Shown: piece after piece, positions 57,118 through 64,000 of the stretch | Numbering within the stretch: the stretch's first letter is position 1 | Layout: each line of letters starts with the position of its first letter | DNA from: Apostichopus japonicus | Taxonomy: Eukaryota > Echinodermata > Holothuroidea > Aspidochirotida > Stichopodidae | DNA length: 64,000 bases | Reading direction: 5' to 3' | Assembly: GCF_037975245.1 (NCBI RefSeq) | Contig: NC_092579.1 | Coordinates: forward strand, 16,020,178 to 16,084,177 | The notes under the pieces: generated by a model | What the model was told of the DNA's origin: nothing | Seen by the model: the letters and a program-made list of their open reading frames with translations, nothing else | Database searches by the model: none | Translations under genes and position numbers: made by a program

Positions 57118-57703
57118 TTTTTATTTATTTACTCGAAGGAAAATAACGTCAACAACTGCATAATCTATTTTATCTGTCATTAAACGTAATGGTCTGTCAT
57201 AAAATTTATCATAATGGAAGTAAAAGAATACCCAAACATTGTCAAAAAAATGTTTTTACTGGATAAGCAAGCAATGATATTTTAAAGTGGGGAGGTGGTA
57301 TCCAGTATTTTTTGGAAGAGAAGTGCCCGGGAGACATGTATTGGTAGATACCGAAACTGCTACCAAATAGCGGTGCTTAAGATAAAATCGATATAAGTGT
57401 GGTTTCCGCGAAGGGTGCTAGCATTTTCCTGCATGTGTACATTGTTTTGAGTAAAACAATTGGTTGTAGCTAACGGTTAGTGCCAAAACTTTGAGATGAG
57501 GGTCTTGCTTTTGCTGTAGTAAGTTTCCCGCAGTATGCTTAATGAATGCATGCATACCATAGCCATTGTAATCTTCACTGGCCACTCTGCAATATCAGTT
57601 CCAATAGTAGGCCTACCATGCTTTGGAGTTGTATAGTGTTACTTGACGTGATCTGTTTAGTGTCTAATTTGTGATGAATATGCATGAGTTCCTTTCTAAC
57701 TTT

Positions 57704-57909
57704 ACCCAGTTGGGACAATTATTTCTATACTGTAGTGTCATGCCCCGCTTTCAGAGCACTCGTATTGTCAGTACGAGCAGTATGAATATCATGTTTCTAT
57801 GAGATCAAAGTAAGAAACTGTTTGTACTGTCAATACCAGTGTTTTGAAGCATGATATTGGAGTACATTTTAGAGCGGTTTTAGCATTAGGAAATTGTCCC
57901 AACTGGCTG
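57704..57909. mobile_element. MITE family A, copy 2
   Basis: 206 bp, ends ACCCAGTTGGGACAATT and AATTGTCCCAACTGGCTG in inverse orientation. Flanks ctaacttt (57696-57703) and ctaacatt (57910-57917) form an 8-bp duplication with one mismatch. It is closely related to 36495-36702. Confidence 0.8.
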
Positions 57910-58000
57910 CTAACATTTATGATGTAACATATTTGTGATTACAGTGAATAAATTGAAATGAATGACATTGCAAGCAGTCTTATATGGTTCATTTCGTTAC

Positions 58001-59215
58001 TACGGAAGCGTAGAAGGGACATGGTGATGAAAGAGAAACAAACTCGTCAAAATGACAAAATTCAGAAAAATTACGTTTTGCCGAGTTTAACAACTCGTCA
58101 AAACGACAAAATTATTTAATTTGCCGAGATGCAACAAGTCGTCAAAATGACAAAATTCTGAAAATTGACGTATTGCCGAGACACAATAACTCATCAAAAT
58201 GACAAAAATCTGAAAATTGACGTTTTGCCGAGATACAACAAGTCGTCAAAATGACAACAATTTTAATCTCAACGTTTTGCCGAGATACAACAAGTCGTCA
58301 AACTGACAAAAATCTGAAAATTGACGTTTTGCCGAGATACAGAAAGTCGTCAAAATGACAAAATATTGAAAATTGACGTTTTGCTGAGATAAAACAACTC
58401 GTCAAAATGACAAAATTTGGAAAATTGACGTTTTGCCGAGATACGACAAGTCGTCAAAATGAAAAAGATCTGAAAACGACAACTTTCAGATTTTTGTCAT
58501 TTTGATGAGTTATTGTATCTCGGCAAAACGTTAATTTTCAGAATTTTGTCATTTTGACGACTTGTTGTATCTCGGCGAAACGTCAATTTTCAGAATTTTG
58601 TCATTTTGATGAGTTATTGTATCTCGGCAAAACGTCAATTTTCAGAATTTTGTCATTTTGACGACTTGTTGCATCTCGGCGAAACGTTAATTTTCAGAAT
58701 TTTGTCATTTTGACGACTTGTTGTATCTCGGCGAAACGTCAATTTTCAGAATTTTGCCATTTTGACGACTTGTTGTAGCTCGGCGAAACGTCAATTTTCA
58801 GAATTTTGTCATTTTGATGAGTTATTGTATCTCGGCAAAACGTCAATTTTCAGAATTTTGTCATTTGACGACTTGTTGTATCTCGGCAAAAACGTCAATT
58901 TTCAGATTTTTGTCATTTTGACGACTTGTTGTATCTCGGCAAAACGTTAATTTTCAGAATTTTGTCATTTTGACGACTTGTTGTATCTCGGCGAAACGTC
59001 AATTTTCAGAATTTTGTCATTTTTGATGAGTTATTGTATCTCGGCAAAACGTCAATTTTCAGAATTTTGTCATTTTGACGACTTGTTGCATCTCGGCAAA
59101 TTGAATTTTGTCGTTTTGACGAGTTGTTAAACTCGGCAAAACGTAATTTTTCTGAATTTTGTCATTTTGACGAGTTTGTTACTCTTTCATCACCATGTCC
59201 CTTCTACGCTTCGTA
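58001..59215. mobile_element. Foldback element with 52-bp unit arms and 6-bp target duplication
   Basis: The outer ends (tacggaagcgtagaaggg and its inverse cccttctacgcttcgta) lie inside a perfect 6-bp direct repeat cgttac (57995-58000 and 59216-59221). Inward, each arm is a tandem array of about 52-bp units containing GTCATTTTGACGACTTGTTG and TCTCGGCAAAACGTCAATTT, in opposite orientation on the two sides. The left arm has about 9 units, the right about 14, and the centre is near 58480. Two unit types alternate (GACGACTTGTTG and GATGAGTTATTG). There is no transposase; the frames inside come from the repeat. Confidence 0.9.
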
Positions 59216-60236
59216 CGTTACTGATGGATTAGAGAAGAAGAGGGTTTCGCAGAAGTCACAAATTTTCCTTCCCTTATATAACTTTCGACCTCTGAAAGTG
59301 AAAGGCATCCAGACATCGCTTACATTAAGATATTTCAGATACAGAAGGCAAAGCTATATAATTTCTCAAAGTTTTTCAAAGCGGAGTGCAGCTGAATCTG
59401 ATAATATATAATTTTGTCATGAAGTAAGATCATCCTTCAGCCACGATCATGAGGCCCGATTTTGGAAGTAGCCTATAGGCTTAAACAATTTAATGCTGTG
59501 GCCTTACGTGATATTAATATCTGCCGTCTTTCTCCCCCCTCTATTTCTATGGGTACGACAGTCACCCTTGTCAGGGTATACACTGCAGCAGTATGTTTTG
59601 TTCTCTCAGTAATGTCAGAATCAAGTTCTGTGGGTGTGACGTATATACGTTCATGTCAACCCTGACTATATATGAGGGGATTTACATCCGGTCGGTCCCA
59701 TGTTTTCTATCTGTGTATCTATCTTTGCAATTTATACTGTACTGTACGTGTAGAAACTGAGGTCCAAAATCCGATGAAATATTTTTTCTTGGCCGGTGCA
59801 AACCTACAACTTACGGAACGCACTAGCCTACCATTGTAGTCACATGAACTCGTTTCAAGTAACAGAATGAGTATTGTAAGCCTTATTTTGATCTCACTAA
59901 ATTTTGAAGCTTAATTAACAGGCTCGGCCTATATGTTATTCTTACTTAGTCTACTCTTAGTACTCTTACTCCTAACTTGGCAAAAAAGCCCATGCTAGTC
60001 TAACTGTTATGTTAGGCCAGGCTTAACTACAGAAGGACTAGCCTAGCAAAGCCATAGGCTTCTTAATCTGTATCTAGACTTGTAACAATCTAGCCTGCCA
60101 ACATTCTAGACCTAGGGCTAGATTACACTAATCTTTATTCTATAAGCCCCTCCCTTGACCAGATGATATGTTCTACTACTAATAGGCCAAGCCTAAGCAT
60201 GAGCCATGTTTCACTTTCAAAGCTTGTTAGATTGAA

Positions 60237-60522
60237 GGCCGTGGCTATTCTTACGACTAGTCGTAACAATTATTTATTAACTACTCTTACGACACCGGCG
60301 AATTCATGCGCGGTAAAGTAAAAAAAGCAACTTCGCATGTAGTAGGGTTAATCCTAACCCCAACCCTAACCTTAAACCCTAACCCTAACCCTAACTCTTA
60401 CCCTAACCGGAAATTATTGTTACTCCTAGTCGTAAAAATAGTACTCTTGGTTGTAAAAATAGCACTTGCGCATGCGTAATCGGAAAATATTGTTACGACT
60501 AGTCGTAAGAATAGCCACTTTG
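60237..60522. mobile_element. MITE with perfect 30-bp inverted repeats enclosing telomere-like repeats
   Basis: Bases 60241-60270 and 60489-60518 are exact inverse copies (core ATTCTTACGACTAGTCGTAA). The flanks carry the same 9 bases, tagattgaa (60228-60236 and 60523-60531). A 9-bp duplication with long inverted ends suggests a Mutator-like element. The interior holds a CCCTAA array and partial copies of the ends. There is no coding capacity. Confidence 0.85.
60349..60408. repeat. Interstitial telomere-like CCCTAA repeats
   Basis: About ten CCCTAA or near variants (CCTTAAA, CCCCAA, CTCTTA) in a row inside the MITE at 60237-60522. The array is short and degenerate, so it is not a chromosome end. 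Confidence 0.85.
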
Positions 60523-61410
60523 TAGATTGAACCCAAAAGTTTAAACACATTCAACAATGTTGATGTCTATACTGCTACAAGTCTATATCCCAAGCCTACC
60601 TGAAAATGTGCATAATCAATACGTAGCCTGGCTAGCCTATTTTATGAATGTTGATTGTAATAACATTCTTCTTGTACATTCAGTTGTTAATGCATAGGCT
60701 ATGTACAGTACGTGCAGAAGCCAGTACTGTACTACAACTTACAAGCATATAAGTTTTAACAGCATAACTGTAGGATGCTTTAAATATCTAAGTTATTATT
60801 CTAAGATTGATTATCTAGTATTTCTTCAAATATGTTATTAGTTATACCATATATATATATATATACATATGCACATACACCCATACACATTGTATACATA
60901 CACTGATACAGTGAGAGGAGTGATGCTGGATGGAGGACAGGCACAGATTGCTAGACTGTCTGCCATTAGGCTAAACATACTGTACCTCTGGTCACCCTAT
61001 TTGGAAATATCACTGGTTGAATGTTAGAAAGTTTGTGCATATTTTCTTCTTGAATTTGTCATCTTAACGTTAAAACTATTGAGGGCTGGGCCTAGTCTGT
61101 AATGAACTTCTGTCTGCAGTTTATTGTAAACGGCTCCCATGTTATGAACCAGCTGATTGATTGCTGCTGTTACTAGTTTGAAATTTTCCAGACGCTATAT
61201 ATTTAATTCCAGCAGTGCAAAATACAATAACGGCAGAATTGGTGACTTTTCATTTTGTGTTATGTGGTCTACGAGTGTGTTGAATTAAAAAACTGTAGTT
61301 AACTTCACCCATTCTCTCAGATAGACCAATTGACTGAAAATTACAGCTCGTTACAGGTAAACCTTCTCATGTATTTCTTCCTTAATATTTGGTGTATTGT
61401 TTTTTTGCAG

Positions 61411-63923
61411 TTCATCTCATTATTGCAGCCAACCCACCTTACAGCCTGAGGCAATATTCCATGTTCTAGTAGCTACCACAGTAATTTCCCTCTGGAGCAT
61501 GGATTCAGTGCGGATTGAGACCGATGATCCCGTCACAGATCTCAAATGCCAAGACAAGATAAGAGTTCTCACTCAAAATGGAGAGTGTTCCATTGAATAT
61601 TACCTTGGAGACATCTGCTGCTTGAAGCCAGAAAATAAAGTAGATGTTTTGCTGGTGTCAGCATTCAGAGGTAACGTTGTTCAGGTACTGTACATATGAG
61701 GATAAACTGAAAAGTTTAAAATTTTGTTGCTGTGATTTTTTTTTTTGGTTATAAAATTATTCACTCCAGAGCTAGATGACTTTACATTTTGATTTGCTCA
61801 TCCTTACTTCTTAACCAGAATTTAAACCAGATGCAAGTAACTACATAGTCAACCTTTGATATAAAATTTCATTTGTTGCCGGAATGACATTAAAAAAAGA
61901 CTGGGAATTGAAAAGGACTGCCTTGCTAAGAATGGCCCTTAGTCAAATTATCCTGTCACTATACTGAAAAGTTAAAAGTTTAAGATTGTATGAAAACCAT
62001 CACACACTTTCTGTGTAAATTCATTTGCATGACAAGGCGTTTAGCATGGCATAGTTCGTGCTATATCACCATTTTGCATTTTATATAAGTTTTAATCTGA
62101 AGTATTCAAAATGTCTTTTTGACAAAATAATTCAACAATATACAGTAGATTGTTGGATTAAAAAGGAAGGGAAACAGAGATGCTTATCAGTAAATGTTTA
62201 TATTACTGAAATAAATGATTATTATTATGATTATTATCAATATTTTAAATTTTATAGAGAATTATGATCCAATTAAGGGAACTTTGATTGGAGCTTTGAG
62301 ATATCAACTGAAATTGAACGTTGCTGAGTATGCACTCAATAAAGCTGAAGACCTGAGAGAATACTACTCCTGTTGGGTGTCTCATCCGTTGCCAGAACAT
62401 CTTCCCTTCAAAAGACTCCTGTGTTTCGAACCAAAGAGGTAAGGCAGGTCCAGATCCAAAGGGGGGGGGGGGGGTTGTATGTGGTGTACACAGCCCTAAC
62501 TTTCAGTTTCCACACATATCGATCTAAGGTTCTAACTGAGTTACTAGTTTGTAAATTTCTGTATTTTGTTTCTTTTAATCTTTTCATTTTGTAATTTAAC
62601 TTTGTCTTTTTGTAAATTTTTTTCAAAAGATTAAGAACTGTTCACCCCAAGGAAGTGGTTGGAGATGTGTTCAGGTGTCTTGTACCTATACTCCAGGATG
62701 AGGTTGGAACTGTGATCACCCCAATACTGTCTACAGGCAAAGTGGTAAGTGTATGCTACAATTTCTCAGGTGTTGTATTGTTACCAAAATGAATTGGGCC
62801 AGCATTTAAAGGCATTGAAGACTCGCCCCAAACCGCGTGCGGCCATCTGGAAAAGTTAACTTTCTGTTGCTTGCAAGTGACGTTTTGTTTGTGTCGCTAA
62901 AAAATGCAGACAGTACAGTAATGAAACGTGATACCTTGTTATCTTTAGCTGGACCTGAGATGTCCATCGCTGTATCGTTTGTACACTGTGCTGTGGGTAT
63001 TGACTGCAGCTGTATGTATACTGACTGTACAATAGTATCTAATTACCGAATGTAGCAAGCAAGCTGTATGCGTATTTTCTGGGATCGATGGTGGTGTCTA
63101 ACTCTTCTGTTACACCTCATTCGAAACTAGGTCATATAACCGGCATTAGACATTTCTTTTTGCGCGAGTCTTCACACCCTTTAACAATGAAATCACAGCT
63201 CCCATGGTCATAAAAAAAATAAACTAAAACATAGAATATTTTATATCCATAATACAGCCATAGAATAGTTGCAGAGAGGAGTAAAAAGTTGAAAAGGTTT
63301 GGAAAAAGAAATGGTTTCTAACTTTCTTTTTCTCTGGATACTTGTCCAAAATCAATCCTATTTAGTATTACAAAGATGATGGAACTTCTAGTTTCCCACA
63401 TGGAAGAACCACAGAAATGTTCATAACATTGTATTTTCAAGAAAGTATGGGGAACCTGTTAAATTTTGCAACCATATTGTTCATTTCCCACCAGATTCAC
63501 TGGTTTCTCTGTATAGTGACAAGGGTAGTAATCTGTATGAACACCACTACACTACATAATAATCTCATCTTAGTTACTTGTTAACAATAAACACTTTCAG
63601 CCCAGAGGTTTATATGCAAATGTGGTCTACGCTTTTGTCAATAAGACAACAGCAACAAATTTGTAGAGATGTTAAAGTTCTCCAGTTATCTCAAATCTGT
63701 CTCCAAGGGTTTCAGAGAGACTGACTTAATGCAGAGCATGGTGGAAGCAGCGGTCAATTGGATGAAGGCTGGCCTTCCTCTCAAGCAGTTGAAGATCGTG
63801 CAATATGCCGTGTTCACGGAGGAGGGTGAGGTAGCCCAGTCACAGAGGAGGGACTACGAAGGCATCAGAAAACTCTTTGGTGAGCTGAAGGAGAGGTACG
63901 ACATGCAGTATCTTATGCCAAAG
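61411..63923 (+). CDS. Uncharacterised protein with macro-domain-like pattern, 3' partial
   Basis: Exons: 61411-61670 (acceptor TTTTTTGCAG, ATG at 61499), 62258-62438, 62630-62744, 63708-63923; it continues past the window. About 247 codons are seen. Key blocks: KVDVLLVSAF, YDPIKGTLIGALR, NKAEDLREYYSCWVS, PFKRLLCFE, VITPILSTG and MVEAAVNWMKAGLPLKQLKI. The order (hydrophobic strand then a small-residue loop; later PILSTG followed by a helix and another strand) is that of a macro domain, which binds ADP-ribose-type ligands, but the match is by eye. I recall similar VSAF/LIGAL proteins in bacteria and invertebrates, sometimes joined to TIR or other signalling domains; none is visible before the edge. 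The acceptor at 63707 is chosen because it gives STGKV-GFRETD in phase 0. Intron 3 holds a TTAA-flanked MITE. Confidence 0.75.
62461..62474. repeat. Poly-G run
   Basis: Fourteen G in a row in the second intron of the macro-like gene. Confidence 0.8.
62810..63180. mobile_element. TTAA-flanked MITE (piggyBac-like)
   Basis: The element runs from AGGCATTGAAGACTCG to CGAGTCTTCACACCCT, inverse ends with a few mismatches, and both sides carry TTAA (62806-62809 and 63181-63184). TTAA duplication is the signature of piggyBac-type insertion. The 371-bp interior has no coding capacity. It lies in intron 3 of the macro-like gene. Confidence 0.7.
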
Positions 63924-64000
63924 GTAAAAACAGATGTGTTACAGTATTTGTATTTATGAAGATATTTATCGACAGATATCGTATAGTCCGCTTTCAATGT

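Larger units (their letters stand above)
54471..61410. other. GRWD1 3' UTR and mobile-element-rich intergenic region
   Basis: The 3' UTR of GRWD1 begins here; its end was not fixed. Further right are the elements listed separately (56132, 57044, 57704, 58001 and 60237). I recognise no protein-coding gene. Upstream untranslated exons of the next gene may lie before 61410. Confidence 0.5.

Noticed and set aside
60349-60408. Chromosome end
   Set aside because: The CCCTAA run is short and degenerate and sits inside a transposon with intact ends.

Overview
The window is metazoan nuclear DNA. It has many short exons with GT-AG introns, AT-rich introns full of minisatellites, and a dense load of small non-autonomous transposons. 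The gene set (a REJ/GPS/PLAT polycystin-1 relative, two orphan seven-pass membrane proteins, GRWD1, and a protein with a macro-like fold) and the repeat style fit a marine invertebrate deuterostome. An echinoderm is favoured, but the species was not determined.

Region 1 (1-2594) has no recognisable functional gene. It holds decayed coding relics, one THAP-like, and an inverted-repeat element. Region 2 (2595-30291, + strand) is one large gene of 27 recognised coding exons, about 1,821 codons before the stop, whose 5' part is missing. It encodes a polycystin-1-family receptor/channel: REJ tail, GAIN and GPS, first membrane helix, PLAT, further helices, polycystin (TOP) ectodomain, a six-helix channel module and a C-terminal coiled coil. 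Several of its introns each carry a different minisatellite (unit lengths 42, 35, 76, 40 and 28 bp); one is about 2.4 kb long and splits the pore-coding exons.

Region 3 (32679-42231) holds two related genes, tail to tail (+ 32679-35549; - 42231-38529). Each encodes a roughly 490-residue protein with about seven membrane segments, tentatively gustatory-receptor-like. The first carries a tandem triplication of an exon-intron junction into which a 72-bp hAT-like element later inserted. Region 4 (47044-54470, +) is a complete GRWD1 gene: acidic histone-binding N-terminus plus WD40 propeller, 7 coding exons. Region 5 (54471-61410) has no recognised gene but is rich in mobile elements: a 1.2-kb foldback element with a 6-bp target duplication, a 286-bp element enclosing telomere-like repeats, hAT-like MITEs and a tRNA-like SINE head. 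Region 6 (61411-63923 and beyond, +) is the 5' part of a gene for an uncharacterised protein with a macro-domain-like pattern; it runs off the right edge.

Exon boundaries were read by eye from splice consensus, reading phase and family similarity. Reading phases join without a break through all four multi-exon models that start or end inside the window. No search could be run, so all family assignments rest on motif recognition.
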